A stretch of DNA of 64,000 bases from Deltaproteobacteria bacterium (GCA_019308905.1 JAFDHF010000003.1:92336-156335); one strand, 5' to 3'. Shown: positions 15,886-25,320, numbered from the stretch's first letter. Notes: generated by a model not told the origin, from the sequence alone. Numbers and translations: made by a program.

Positions 15886-17283
15886 ATGCAAATAGGACCG
15901 AAAAAGCCGGCGGGAGATCTTTTCGGAGGAGAGGCCGGTAGGGTGTCGAGGCAGTGGGCCCCCCTGGCTGAACGGATGCGGCCCGAGACCCTCGATGACT
16001 TCGTGGGGCAGCAGCATCTGTTGGGGGAGGGGAAGGTTCTCAGGGACACCATCGAGAAGGGCCATATCTACTCCATGATATTTTGGGGTCCTCCTGGAAC
16101 GGGGAAAACCACCCTAGCCCGGATCGTGGCTCGTGCCTCGGGCTGCCACTTTATCAGTTTCAGCGCCGTTCTTTCCGGTGTTAAGGAGATTCGAGAGGTC
16201 ATCGAAGAGGCGAAGGGACGGATGAAGTACCATGGCCAGAGGACCGTCCTTTTTGTCGACGAGATTCACCGTTTCAACAAGGCCCAGCAGGATGCTTTCC
16301 TGCCCCACGTGGAAAGGGGTACCCTGATTCTGATAGGGGCAACCACGGAAAACCCCTCCTTCGAGGTCATATCTCCCCTGCTGTCCAGAGCAAGAGTCTT
16401 TGTTTTGGAGCCTCTCTGTGTGGAGGAGATTATGGAGATTTTGAGGCGGGCACTCGGCGACAGGGAGAGGGGGCTGGGCGGATTGGAGGTGAAGGCCTCC
16501 GATGAATTTCTCAGAAACCTGGCCGTCTTTGCCAACGGAGACGCCAGGGTCGGCCTGAGCACCTTGGAACTCGCCGTGGAACTGGCACCTTCTGATCAGA
16601 GAACCGGAAGAGCCCTGACAGAGGAAGTCCTGAAAAAGGTTTTGGGCAGGAAGTCTCTGGTTTACGATAAGAATGGTGAGGAACACTACAACCTCATCTC
16701 TGCCTTCCACAAGAGCCTGCGAGGCGGAGACCCGGATGCGGCACTCTACTGGTTGGGAAGGATGCTGGAGGCAGGGGAAGACCCCCTTTACGTGGCTCGA
16801 AGGATGGTCCGCTTTGCATCGGAAGACGTGGGAAACGCCGATCCTCAGGCTTTGCAGATGGCACTAGCAGCGGCTGAGGCTTTCCGGTTCCTGGGTTCTC
16901 CCGAAGGAGATCTGGCACTGGCCCAGGCAGCCGTATACCTGGCGACCGCGCCTAAGAGCAACGCCATCTATACGGCCCACCGGGATATGATACGAGACGT
17001 CCGAGAAAAGAAGACGCTCCCGGTTCCCATGCACCTGAGGAACGCTCCTACGAGGCTTATGAAGGAGTTGGGTTACGGGAGAGAGTACAAGTATCCTCAT
17101 GATTATCCGGGTCGGTTCGTGGAGGAGGATTATTTTCCCGAAAACCTGAAGGGGAGAGTGTACTATCGACCACGGGAAAGCGGGTTTGAGAAGGAGATCA
17201 GGGCCCGACTCGCCGCCTGGTGGAAAGACAGAAGGAAGAGCAGAGAACCAGGTGGCGGGAGTGAAAGAGGAGCTCCACCTTGA
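15886..17283 (+). CDS. rarA: Replication-associated recombination ATPase RarA (MgsA)
   Basis: A 465-residue AAA+ ATPase of the RarA/MgsA/WRNIP1 family, which acts at stalled replication forks with SSB. Present are LAERMRPETLDDFVGQQHLLG, Walker A GPPGTGKTTLARI, Walker B FVDEIHRFNKAQQDAFLPHVE, sensor 1 IGATTENPSFEV and the arginine-finger region SPLLSRARVF. The C-terminal part has SAFHKSLRGGDPDAALYWLGRMLEAGEDPLYVARRMVRFASEDVG and YKYPHDYPGRFVEEDYFPENL, both diagnostic. The exact start is unsettled: ATG 15886 has its AGGAGG directly adjacent, and GTG 15871 is possible. Its stop overlaps the lptF start. Confidence 0.92.
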   Translation: MQIGPKKPAGDLFGGEAGRVSRQWAPLAERMRPETLDDFVGQQHLLGEGKVLRDTIEKGHIYSMIFWGPPGTGKTTLARIVARASGCHFISFSAVLSGVKEIREVIEEAKGRMKYHGQRTVLFVDEIHRFNKAQQDAFLPHVERGTLILIGATTENPSFEVISPLLSRARVFVLEPLCVEEIMEILRRALGDRERGLGGLEVKASDEFLRNLAVFANGDARVGLSTLELAVELAPSDQRTGRALTEEVLKKVLGRKSLVYDKNGEEHYNLISAFHKSLRGGDPDAALYWLGRMLEAGEDPLYVARRMVRFASEDVGNADPQALQMALAAAEAFRFLGSPEGDLALAQAAVYLATAPKSNAIYTAHRDMIRDVREKKTLPVPMHLRNAPTRLMKELGYGREYKYPHDYPGRFVEEDYFPENLKGRVYYRPRESGFEKEIRARLAAWWKDRRKSREPGGGSERGAPP

Positions 17284-18458
17284 AAAGGAGGAAGATATTC
17301 TTCTATGTGCTGAGGGAGATTCTGGCTCCATTGGGCATGGGACTGGGTGTAATCACTTTCGTGCTTCTGGTGGGGAGAATGTTCAAGCTTTCAGACCTGG
17401 TCATCAACAAGGGCGTGAACCTTGTCGATGTTATCAAACTCTTCGTCTTTGTCCTCCCTAATTTCCTGGTCTTCGCAATCCCCATGGCCCTGCTTCTCGG
17501 TGTGCTTCTGGCATTCGGAAGACTGTCAGGCGACCACGAGCTCACGGCGATGAAGGCTTCTGGGATAAGTCTGTTTCAGCTGGTTCCTCCGGTCTTGACG
17601 GTCTCTCTTCTCTGCTGCCTGGCTGCCGCGTTGATGGCGATTTATGCCCTTCCCTGGGGAAGCAGGAGTTTCAGAAATACGCTTTACGAGATCGCCCGAA
17701 CCAAGGTGCATATCGAGTTGAAACCCCGTGTCTTCAATGACAGCTTCCCCGGGCTTGTCTTCTATGTCGATGGAATGAATCCCAGGGGGGACAGGATGGA
17801 GGGGGTCTTGATCCAGGATGAGAGGGACAGGGAGCAGAGGCAGGTCGTTGTCGCGAAAGTAGCCCAAGTGGTGTCAGACCCTGATAAAGGGGAGGTGATC
17901 CTGGTACTGGAGGATGGAAGCATCCATATCACGGACCGGGAAGAGAGCTTTTACCGGAAAATCGATTTTGATACCTACTCCATGAGGTTGGATCTTGCCG
18001 GTTCTCTTGGAGGCAACGGGGAGATCAGGACCATGGACAGTGAGAAGTCGATTGGGGAGTTGAGGAAGGAGATCAGAGAGAAGGAGGCGAGAGGAGAGGA
18101 GTCGATCCACGAGAGAGTCGTGATCAATGAGAAATACGCTTTTCCGTTTACCTCGATTGCGTTCGGGCTTTTGGGAATCGCTATCGGGGTACGGCCCCCC
18201 AGATCCGGGAGGTCATACAGTCTCGTCAAGAGCCTCGGTGTGATCCTTGGGTACTACGTGCTGATGACCGCCATGGAGGCTCTGGCCGCAAGAGCGGTCT
18301 TGACGCCATGGGTAGCCACGTGGATCCCCAATGCGGTCTTTTTCTCCCTTGGAGTCTTTCTTCTCGTCAGGAGAGGCCTCGAAAGACCTTCTTCAATTGG
18401 AGACAGGTTAGGCTGGCTACTGGATGAGGTGGCAACTCGGATCAGACCGAAGGGGTAA
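17280..18458 (+). CDS. lptF: LPS export ABC transporter permease LptF/LptG family
   Basis: A 392-residue integral membrane protein of the LptF/G family, which with LptB extracts lipopolysaccharide from the inner membrane and passes it to LptC-LptA. Transmembrane segments lie at about 12-32, 50-80 and 95-120, followed by a periplasmic beta-jellyroll region (about 130-265) and a second hydrophobic set (about 280-365), the usual 3+3 layout. DHELTAMKASGISLFQLVPPVL is the family signature near the coupling helix. The TTG start at 17280 overlaps the rarA stop. No second permease gene follows, so the partner LptG must lie elsewhere. Assignment to F rather than G is by gene order and overall pattern only. 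Confidence 0.85.
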   Translation: MKRRKIFFYVLREILAPLGMGLGVITFVLLVGRMFKLSDLVINKGVNLVDVIKLFVFVLPNFLVFAIPMALLLGVLLAFGRLSGDHELTAMKASGISLFQLVPPVLTVSLLCCLAAALMAIYALPWGSRSFRNTLYEIARTKVHIELKPRVFNDSFPGLVFYVDGMNPRGDRMEGVLIQDERDREQRQVVVAKVAQVVSDPDKGEVILVLEDGSIHITDREESFYRKIDFDTYSMRLDLAGSLGGNGEIRTMDSEKSIGELRKEIREKEARGEESIHERVVINEKYAFPFTSIAFGLLGIAIGVRPPRSGRSYSLVKSLGVILGYYVLMTAMEALAARAVLTPWVATWIPNAVFFSLGVFLLVRRGLERPSSIGDRLGWLLDEVATRIRPKG

Positions 18459-18552
18459 GATGGCCTGCCGTGAAATGGAGCGAGGCATGTAAGGTAGCTA
18501 GATTGCAAAGAATTCTTCGTCGGAAAGCGAGAAAGCTCAGGCCCCGTTTTGC

Positions 18553-18581
18553 TTGACAATGGAGGGCCTTTCTGTTAATTA
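18553..18581 (+). promoter_or_regulatory. Sigma-70-type promoter for the TPR-ExbBD-TonB operon
   Basis: TTGACA at 18553-18558 is followed after 17 bp by TAATTA at 18576-18581. Just downstream, TTTAAC-TG-GTTAAA (18593-18606) is a 6-bp-arm inverted repeat at roughly +5 to +18, a possible operator. The operon's first start codon is at 18656. Confidence 0.65.
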
Positions 18582-18655
18582 TTCAAAAATCCTTTAACTG
18601 GTTAAAATTACTTCTCTATTAGGCAGCCGGTGAGACATTTTGAGGGTAGTCCAAC

Positions 18656-21600
18656 GTGAAGATCTTCTTTGATTCCCGTCTCTCTTCCTCCTCGTGTCCA
18701 AGAGGGTTGAGGGGATTTTCCCTTCTCAGGACGACTGTACTGGTCCTTTTGGCCTGCTCTTTGAGCCTTACAGGTCGTCATACCATCAAGGGAGAGGAAA
18801 GACCCCTGGACTTGGATATTCCGGCAGTAGTCTTTTTTGGCAAGGATTCCTCTGTTTTTCATGAGATCTCGGAAATGCCCCTTCCATCGTTTGTTGCCCG
18901 TGGCGCCAAGGAGGAACCGAGGGTCGACTTTGGAGTACTCCAGAGGGTCGAGAGAGGGGAGAAGGGTGCTCCTCCTGCCAAGGCACCAGGATGTGCCTAT
19001 TCGGGAGCCGTGCCTACTTCTGCAGCCAGGGTCGTCCAGGGGGCCAAGGCCGATTACAGGAAAGGCATGAAGCGGTATGTTTCCGGGAATTTTGAAGGGG
19101 CGATCAAATCCCTTGAACAAGCCGCGGAGGCATATCCGGGGAGTGAATTAAGCGGCTACAGCCTCTACTATATGGGCGAGTCGTTGTATCACCTGGGAAG
19201 ACGTGATGAGGCTTTGAAGAGATTTCAGCAGGTGGTCGAGAACTACCCGGGCCATCCCATGGTAGATTGGGCTCGCTACTCCATTGGTTGGATCTTTATG
19301 GAAGAGGGGGACTTTGAGAAGGCTCTTTCCCAATTTCAGCTCCTTGCCAAGGGTCCGAAAGACAACCCTCTCACGAGAGAAGCCCTTTTCTGGACCGGGG
19401 AGGCCCTGGCGAAACTAGGACACATGGAAGATGGGATCGCCTCGAAGCGGCTCTTCCTTGCCACCTATCCCACCCACCAGAGAGCTCTGGATGTGCGCTT
19501 CTCCATTGGGAGAGATCTTTACCGTATTGCTCGCTTCGAAGAGGCAGCCGGAGTTTTCAGGGAAGTGGTGGATTCCGGTCCTTCTGAACGTCTGAAAGGC
19601 GACGCCGTCCTCGGTCTGGGACTCAGCCTGATCCGTGCGGGGAGTTATGACGAGGGGACCTCCGTACTGAAGGGATATCTCCAGGAATCACCCGACAGTC
19701 CTGTGGCGGATTCGATTCTCTGTGCACTGGTGAGAGGTTACCTGGGCAAAGATGAGAGCGAGGAGGCTCTGAAGACCTACGAAGCGTTGCTTGCGCGATT
19801 TCCATATTTCGAGGGCACGGACAACGCCCTTTTCGATATCGCCTATTCCTATCTTCAGAAGGGAGACTATTCAGCGTCAATAGAGCTCTACCGGAAGCTT
19901 CTCAGGATCCATCCCGAGAGCGACTTGAAGGCTCTTGTCTATTTCAACCTCGGCGAAGCCTTCTACAACCTGAAGCGATACGAGGAGGCAGCCACGTCCT
20001 ACGGGCTTGCCAGAGATGTGGCGCAACAGCAGACGATCGTGGACGAAACCCTGTTCAAGATGGGGCTCTGTCTATATCAGGAGAGAAGGTACGGCAAGGC
20101 CATTGAATCTTGGGAACTCCTGCTCAAGAATTCCCCGGATTCGGTTCGACGGCAGGAAACGCTTTATTGGATGGCAGAGGCTTTTCTGCAGAGAAGGAAT
20201 CCGAGAAAGGCCATGGCACTGTTTAAAGAATTTGAGGGGAGTCCGGACTTTTATCCCAGGGTGCTCAACAGCCTGGGGCGTTACTACTTCCAGGAGGGAG
20301 ATTGGAACTCTGCTATCAGGAGTTTTCTTGAACTCCTGGATCGCTACCCGAATCATCCTCTATCATCGGACGTCCAACTTAGACTCGGAGAGGCTTTCTA
20401 CAACAGAAAAGACTATTCCAAGGCGCTATTCTATCTGGATCAGCTTATCGAACACGGAGGTGGCGGGAGCCTGGATCGCGCCTATTTCATCGAGGGCCGG
20501 ATCTACTACAGGGAGGGTAGGTTCGATCTCGCCGTTGATCGACTATCGAGGATTCCGGAAGAGTTCCCTGGGAGTCCTCTGGTTGTGGAAGCAAGGTACT
20601 GGATTGCTTGGTCTCATTACAGGAGAGGCATGTATGAAGAGGCAGCGGAGGAATTCAGGCGTGTGGCGGAAAACACGCCTCCTTCGAGATTCGCTTCACA
20701 GGCTCTGTTGAGGATCGGGGACTGTTACTACAACCTCGGACTTTACATGAAGGCGACCCTCACGTACCTCCAGGTTATCCGGGACTTTCCCCGGTCCAAG
20801 GAGGCACCGGAAGCGGAGTATGGAATTCTTTTGACCTTCGAGCGCCAGAAGAGATACACCAATTTCGTGGATCGGGCCAGAGACTTCCTATCAAAATACC
20901 CTGACAATCCATTGGGAGCGGATGTCCTGTTCAGGTTGGGCGGGTACTACCTTGGAAGCAACGAGGTGGACATGGCCGTCGGTGCCTACCGGGAGTTGCT
21001 CCGGAGGTATTCCAGGAGTGAACTCGCAGACGATGCTCAATTCAAGCTCGGGGAGATCTACAGGGAACGGAAGGATTTCGAAAAGGCCCGCATCGAGTTC
21101 GGCCGTGTAGTCAAACTCTATCCAAAGAGCAACTACCTTGTGGATGCCTACTTTGGAATCGCCGAGAGTTGCTTCGCCCTCGGCGACTATCGGAGGGCCT
21201 TGGAGGGGTACAGGCGCGTGGCCGTGAGGTTCTCTGCCAGCCATCTGGCCGGAAAGGCCTATCTCAGAGCAGCCGATTGCTTCGAGAGGCTCGGAAGGAC
21301 AGACCTGGCCGAAAAGAGGCTCGCCGAGCTCATGGAGACCTACCCGAATGACCCGATCCGCTTTGAAGCTGCCCTCAAATTGGGGTTGATTCTTTTCAGA
21401 GACGTGCGATATTCTGAGGCTGTCAAAGTCTTGAGGAGCGCGACAAAATCGGGGGATCCCGAGGTGGCCAGTCTCGCCCAAGTAAGAATCGGCGAAGCCT
21501 ACCGAAAAATGGGAGACAGCAACACGGCCATCGTTGAGTTCATGAAGGCCATCTATCTCTATCCCGGTCAGAGGCGACAGGTGGATACGGCTTTGCTCCA

Positions 21601-21748
21601 GGCCGGAGAGATCTATGTGGAACAGGGAAAATGGGCCGAAGCCAGGCGGGTCTGTTCGAAACTCATGGAGACGTCCCGTTCGGAGGCGGTGCGTGAGAGG
21701 GCTAGAAACATACTGAAGGAGATCGACCGGAGAATCGGAAACCAATAG
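18656..21748 (+). CDS. Large periplasmic/outer-envelope TPR-repeat protein
   Basis: A 1030-residue protein. The N-terminus has a hydrophobic export segment (LLRTTVLVLLACSLSL, about 22-37), then about 90 residues of linker, then tetratricopeptide repeats from about residue 125 to the end (roughly two dozen by length). Typical units are AIKSLEQAAEAYPGSELSGYSLYYMGESLYHLGR and AIELYRKLLRIHPESDLKALVYFNLGEAFYNLKR, of the YbgF/CpoB/BamD-like Tol-system type. It is followed 9 bp later by exbB, then exbD and tonB, so it is probably the periplasmic scaffold of that energy-transduction complex (inference). GTG 18656 is preceded by GAGGG. Confidence 0.85.
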   Translation: MKIFFDSRLSSSSCPRGLRGFSLLRTTVLVLLACSLSLTGRHTIKGEERPLDLDIPAVVFFGKDSSVFHEISEMPLPSFVARGAKEEPRVDFGVLQRVERGEKGAPPAKAPGCAYSGAVPTSAARVVQGAKADYRKGMKRYVSGNFEGAIKSLEQAAEAYPGSELSGYSLYYMGESLYHLGRRDEALKRFQQVVENYPGHPMVDWARYSIGWIFMEEGDFEKALSQFQLLAKGPKDNPLTREALFWTGEALAKLGHMEDGIASKRLFLATYPTHQRALDVRFSIGRDLYRIARFEEAAGVFREVVDSGPSERLKGDAVLGLGLSLIRAGSYDEGTSVLKGYLQESPDSPVADSILCALVRGYLGKDESEEALKTYEALLARFPYFEGTDNALFDIAYSYLQKGDYSASIELYRKLLRIHPESDLKALVYFNLGEAFYNLKRYEEAATSYGLARDVAQQQTIVDETLFKMGLCLYQERRYGKAIESWELLLKNSPDSVRRQETLYWMAEAFLQRRNPRKAMALFKEFEGSPDFYPRVLNSLGRYYFQEGDWNSAIRSFLELLDRYPNHPLSSDVQLRLGEAFYNRKDYSKALFYLDQLIEHGGGGSLDRAYFIEGRIYYREGRFDLAVDRLSRIPEEFPGSPLVVEARYWIAWSHYRRGMYEEAAEEFRRVAENTPPSRFASQALLRIGDCYYNLGLYMKATLTYLQVIRDFPRSKEAPEAEYGILLTFERQKRYTNFVDRARDFLSKYPDNPLGADVLFRLGGYYLGSNEVDMAVGAYRELLRRYSRSELADDAQFKLGEIYRERKDFEKARIEFGRVVKLYPKSNYLVDAYFGIAESCFALGDYRRALEGYRRVAVRFSASHLAGKAYLRAADCFERLGRTDLAEKRLAELMETYPNDPIRFEAALKLGLILFRDVRYSEAVKVLRSATKSGDPEVASLAQVRIGEAYRKMGDSNTAIVEFMKAIYLYPGQRRQVDTALLQAGEIYVEQGKWAEARRVCSKLMETSRSEAVRERARNILKEIDRRIGNQ

Positions 21749-21757
21749 GAGGCGGAG

Positions 21758-22360
21758 ATGTATGCTATGATAGTGAAAGGGGGATGGGTCATGATCCCGA
21801 TCGCCCTGTGTTCTGTAGTTGCCCTTGCCATTTTCCTGGAGCGCTTGTGGAGCCTGCGAAGAAGCAGGGTGATACCGAGGGATTTCCTCATAGAGGTGGA
21901 GGATCTCATTCGCCGAGAGAAAATACCCGAGGCTATTACCAGGTGCCGAACCGATGAATCGTCCATGGCGAATATCATCCTCGCCGGCATCCGCCATTTT
22001 GGGAAGCGAAGGGAGGTCATCAAGGAGAGCATTCAGGAGGTGGGACGGAAGGAGGCCTCGGTCCTGGAACGCTACATAAACGTCATCGGCACGATCGCCG
22101 TAATCTCCCCTCTTCTCGGTCTATTGGGTACCGTGACGGGAATGATCAAAGCCTTCGAGGTGATTACCATGCGTGGAGTGGGGAATCCCGGCGATCTGGC
22201 CGGAGGGATATCAGAGGCTTTGATAACCACGGCGGCAGGACTGATTGTTGCCATTCCCACTTATGTAGTCTATCGTTACTTGGCGGACAAGGCTGACGCA
22301 TTGATAATGGAGATGGAAGAGAACTCCATTCGAGTGGCCGATCTTCTGAAGGAGAGGTAG
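21758..22360 (+). CDS. exbB: MotA/TolQ/ExbB-family proton channel protein
   Basis: A 200-residue inner-membrane protein with three transmembrane segments (about 5-27, 107-130 and 150-175). The family core is ISPLLGLLGTVTGMIKAFEVITMRGVGNPGDLAGGISEALITTAAGLIVAIPTYVVYRYL. With ExbD it forms a proton-driven motor that energises a TonB/TolA-type periplasmic arm. ATG 21758 has AGGAGGCGG. The order TPR-exbB-exbD-tonB with 2-18 bp gaps marks a single operon. Whether it is functionally Tol or Ton cannot be decided, since no Pal or TolB is in the window. Confidence 0.92.
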   Translation: MYAMIVKGGWVMIPIALCSVVALAIFLERLWSLRRSRVIPRDFLIEVEDLIRREKIPEAITRCRTDESSMANIILAGIRHFGKRREVIKESIQEVGRKEASVLERYINVIGTIAVISPLLGLLGTVTGMIKAFEVITMRGVGNPGDLAGGISEALITTAAGLIVAIPTYVVYRYLADKADALIMEMEENSIRVADLLKER

Positions 22361-22378
22361 GGCAGCACGGAGGAGTAA

Positions 22379-22804
22379 ATGCAGTTCAAGAAGACAAAAC
22401 GGGTGGATCCTAGAATGGACATCACCCCCCTGATTGATGTGGTCCTTCTTCTGGTGATCTTCTTCATGCTGACTACCACCTTTGTGGGTGCGCCGGCCAT
22501 CAAGGTCAACCTGCCCAAATCTTCAGCCAGGGAAATAGCCAAGGAGCGGAAGGAGGTCAAGGTAACTATCACGAAAGACGGCAAACTCTATGTGGATCGA
22601 GAGACGGGTGGTCCAATAAGCCTGAAAGAACTCAGGAAGGTTCTCAACAAGGTGGCCAGGGAGAACCGGGACACCATGGTCATTATCCGTGCCGATGAGA
22701 ACACCATCCATGGAAATGTCGTGGCAGTCATGGACGTCGCGAAGAATGCGGGTTTGAACAGGCTCGCCATCGCAACGAAACTCGGAAAGAGAGGAAGAAG
22801 GTAG
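22379..22804 (+). CDS. exbD: ExbD/TolR-family biopolymer transport protein
   Basis: A 141-residue single-pass inner-membrane protein. The transmembrane segment RMDITPLIDVVLLLVIFFMLTTTF (about 13-36) carries the conserved proton-relay aspartate at residue 20, in the ITPLIDV motif. The periplasmic domain has the usual KVTITKDGKLYVDRE and VIIRADENTIHGNVVAVMDVAKNAGLNRLAIAT. ATG 22379 follows GGAGGAG. It works in complex with ExbB. Confidence 0.93.
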   Translation: MQFKKTKRVDPRMDITPLIDVVLLLVIFFMLTTTFVGAPAIKVNLPKSSAREIAKERKEVKVTITKDGKLYVDRETGGPISLKELRKVLNKVARENRDTMVIIRADENTIHGNVVAVMDVAKNAGLNRLAIATKLGKRGRR

Positions 22805-22806
22805 GA

Positions 22807-23649
22807 TTGAAGAACACCGTTGGGAAGGGCCTGTTGATCTTTCTTTTCTGTTCCCTTGCCATCCATCTCCTACTGGCAATGGCGCTGCCCGATTTCATGG
22901 GGAACGATTCGGGTATCATCCCGATTCAGCTTCTAGGATCGAGGGGAGTGGACCTGGAGGTCTTGCCCCAGCCCGTTGCGGGAAGGTTACGTGAAGCCGG
23001 CCGGAAGGGAGTCCAGCCTGATACGAAGGTGCCCCCTGTGGACTTGCTTGTCTTGGAAAAGAGAATGGAGGAGTTGAGTCTGGGAGAGAACCTGAAAGCC
23101 CCCTCTGCCGATGTGCTCTTTGCTCCTGTGCAGAAGGCGGCGTCCAAAGAACAGGCTCTGCAGGCTTGGCCTTTCTACAAGGAGGTGGCCAAGGCCTTCG
23201 AAGAGGCGAGGGGATCGGGTCAACCTTACCCGGGCCCTGAGTTGGCCGTGGAGATTGGTGCCGATGCTCTCAAGAATGAGAACGTCGAGGTCGATCCGGG
23301 TGAACAGAGGGTGATGGCACGCCTCTGCCTGACAGCCGCAAAGAAGATCCCGGGAAAAGGGAAGAACGGGAAGCTTGGAATCTCAGGGCCGGTCTCTCGA
23401 CGAGAGCTCACCTATGTCCCGCCCGTACCGGATGTGAAGGCCCGGATTGAAACCGAGTTCGAGATGAAATTCTGGGTCCGCCCGGACGGGACGATAGATC
23501 GGGTTATCCCTCTGAACCGGGCCGGAGATGTTGAACTCGAAAGGGTGGCTGCAAACTACCTCCGAAAGTGGCGCTTTCGAGCCATTCCTGCCAACAAGCC
23601 CCAGATCGAACAGTGGGGGACTGTAACCATCAAGTTCAGGCTTCAATAG
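22807..23649 (+). CDS. TonB/TolA-like energy transducer
   Basis: A 280-residue protein with one N-terminal membrane anchor (LLIFLFCSLAIHLLLAMAL, about 8-26), a long variable periplasmic linker, and a TonB C-terminal domain at about 205-280 (ARIETEFEMKFWVRPDGTIDRVIPLNRAGDVELERVAANYLRKWRFRA). The conserved SHLxxH-type helix is represented by SLAIHLLLA, whose His is the residue coupling TonB to ExbB-ExbD. The linker lacks the typical long Pro-Lys stretch. The TTG start at 22807 lies 2 bp after the exbD stop. It is the presumed mechanical output of the operon. Confidence 0.85.
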   Translation: MKNTVGKGLLIFLFCSLAIHLLLAMALPDFMGNDSGIIPIQLLGSRGVDLEVLPQPVAGRLREAGRKGVQPDTKVPPVDLLVLEKRMEELSLGENLKAPSADVLFAPVQKAASKEQALQAWPFYKEVAKAFEEARGSGQPYPGPELAVEIGADALKNENVEVDPGEQRVMARLCLTAAKKIPGKGKNGKLGISGPVSRRELTYVPPVPDVKARIETEFEMKFWVRPDGTIDRVIPLNRAGDVELERVAANYLRKWRFRAIPANKPQIEQWGTVTIKFRLQ

Positions 23650-23729
23650 TTCCGGGGATCTGGAAAAGGGGGGGTCGCAGATGATCACCCTCGGGTCGGC
23701 AGGCCCCCAGGAGACCGCCTTGCATCCCC

Positions 23730-24287
23730 TCAGGGTTTTTCCCGTCTTCCTGCCGCAAAACGCCGGTAGACAGCCTCTTTCTCCCCTCTGAGTTCCAGGA
23801 GCCAGTCGACCACTTCACGGACGGCACCGTATCCTCCCCTTGCCCGAGTGACATAGACGCTGTGGTCTTTCACCTCGGGACAGGCGTTGGAGACGGCTAC
23901 GGGCAACCCGACCCGCCTCATTACGGGAAGGTCGAGAATATCGTCCCCCACGTAGCCGATCTGCAAGGGATTGAGGCCGTGTTTTTCGATCAGCATCTCC
24001 AGGGCGTCTTCCTTGTGGAAATAACCCTGGCATACCTCGTCCATGCTCAGTTCTTTAGCACGACGATCAACGGGCATGGATACCCGACCGGTGATGATTC
24101 CCACTTTCAGACCTGCTGCCCGGGCCAGAGTCACCCCCATGCCGTCTTGGATGTCGAACCGTTTGGCCTCCCCCGTCCGGCCCACAAGGATCACGCCCCC
24201 GTCCGTCATCACACCGTCGACGTCGAATAGCAGGAGACGGAGCCCGCAGGCCCGCCTTCTCATCTCGTCCTCTTCAAGAGTCAGCAC
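23730..24287 (-). CDS. kdsC: 3-deoxy-D-manno-octulosonate-8-phosphate phosphatase KdsC
   Basis: A 185-residue C0-type HAD phosphatase that dephosphorylates Kdo-8-phosphate to Kdo. The catalytic motif is LLFDVDGVMTDGGVIL (nucleophile and acid/base Asp in DVDGV). Motif II is VGIITGR. The Lys of motif III lies in FHKEDAL, and motif IV is GYVGDDILDLPVMRRVGLPVAVSNA. GTG 24287 has GAGGAG upstream; ATG 24263 is also possible. It is the last gene of the kdsB-kdsA-transaldolase/CBS-kdsC operon. No lptC-like gene follows; the next gene downstream converges. Confidence 0.92.
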   Translation of the reverse strand: MLTLEEDEMRRRACGLRLLLFDVDGVMTDGGVILVGRTGEAKRFDIQDGMGVTLARAAGLKVGIITGRVSMPVDRRAKELSMDEVCQGYFHKEDALEMLIEKHGLNPLQIGYVGDDILDLPVMRRVGLPVAVSNACPEVKDHSVYVTRARGGYGAVREVVDWLLELRGEKEAVYRRFAAGRREKP

Positions 24288-24297
24288 GCGTGGCTCC

Positions 24298-25320
24298 TCA
24301 TTCGATCAGTCCCTCCCGGAGCAGATCTTGGACGTCGATCATACCAACAGGTCTGGTGTCGGCATCAACCACCACCAGGTTGTCGACCTGAGCCTGGCGG
24401 AGCCGTTCCAGAGCGTCCTGTAGAAGGGTCTCTTCCGACACCCACCTCGGGTTCCGCGACATCAGGCGGGCCACTTTCTCCTGGGCTAGGTCACCCCGGT
24501 CTATCAAACGCCGGAGGTCGCCGTCCGTCAGTATCCCGATCAGACGTCCATCGCCGTCCACGATGGAGACAGCTCCCAGCCTGGACTTGGTCATCTCGAT
24601 GGCCGCCTCGGCGACGGTTGCACCCTCGGAGACGACGGGATTGGCCGGGCGGATGATCTGGCGCACCGTATAGGTGGTGAGCTTGGTGTGGAGGCTGAAA
24701 TCGCTTATGCCACGGCCGGTGAGCACGTTCTCGGAAAGGATCCTCAGAACTCTCCAGGGAACCGTGATCGCATGGGCTCCACATAGGATCGCCATGCGCA
24801 CGTGCTCCAAGTGCCGGACCGATGAGACCATAATCTTGGTAGGATAACGGTATCTCTCCACCATGTTGACCGCTTGTTCGATCATGGCGAAAGAATCGTG
24901 GCCCTGGTCGTGCAGCCGGCCCACCAAGGGACAGACATAACCGGCCCCCGATTCGGCCGCCAGATAGGCCTGATTAAGGGTGTAGACCAGATGAATGTTC
25001 GTCTTCTCTCCCCGCTGGGTCAGCCGGTAAGCGGCCTTGAGACCTTCGTTGGTAACCGGGATCTTGAAGGTCGGTGTCTTTGCCAATCCCGGCAGAGCCG
25101 AGATCCGCTCGGCCTCGGCCAGGATTTCGGAACAGGTCCTGCCCAAAGCCTCGACGTGGAGTTGCTCGGCAATCTTGGACAGCTCCACGATCGCACCATC
25201 CACGTCGCGGATACCCTCTCGGTGCATGAAAGTCGGTGTCGTGGTGATCCCCTGGAGGAAGCCGAAATCGAGAGCGGCTCTGATTTCATCGAGGTCCACC
25301 GAGTCAATGAAGAGTTCCAT
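24298..25320 (-). CDS. Transaldolase/F6P-aldolase-like domain fused to a KdsD-type CBS pair
   Basis: A 340-residue two-part protein. Residues 1-215 follow the small transaldolase/fructose-6-phosphate-aldolase family: MELFIDSVDLDEI (Asp6), GITTTPTF replacing the usual GVTTNPS, TFKIPVTNEGLKA with the Schiff-base Lys86, and GHDSFAMI and KIMVSSVRHLEHV further on. Residues 220-340 are two CBS modules whose VSIVDGDGRLIGILTDGDLRR and closing VGMIDVQDLLREG match the CBS part of arabinose-5-phosphate isomerase KdsD. The SIS catalytic domain of KdsD is absent. It lies between kdsA and kdsC, the usual kdsD slot, with 2- and 10-bp gaps and a strong GGAGGGG site. It may supply arabinose 5-phosphate by aldol chemistry (inference). 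Confidence 0.85.
   Translation of the reverse strand: MELFIDSVDLDEIRAALDFGFLQGITTTPTFMHREGIRDVDGAIVELSKIAEQLHVEALGRTCSEILAEAERISALPGLAKTPTFKIPVTNEGLKAAYRLTQRGEKTNIHLVYTLNQAYLAAESGAGYVCPLVGRLHDQGHDSFAMIEQAVNMVERYRYPTKIMVSSVRHLEHVRMAILCGAHAITVPWRVLRILSENVLTGRGISDFSLHTKLTTYTVRQIIRPANPVVSEGATVAEAAIEMTKSRLGAVSIVDGDGRLIGILTDGDLRRLIDRGDLAQEKVARLMSRNPRWVSEETLLQDALERLRQAQVDNLVVVDADTRPVGMIDVQDLLREGLIE

Noticed and set aside
18656..23649. Classical Tol-Pal operon
   Set aside because: TolB and Pal are absent and the TPR protein is far larger than CpoB/YbgF, so the genes are described neutrally.
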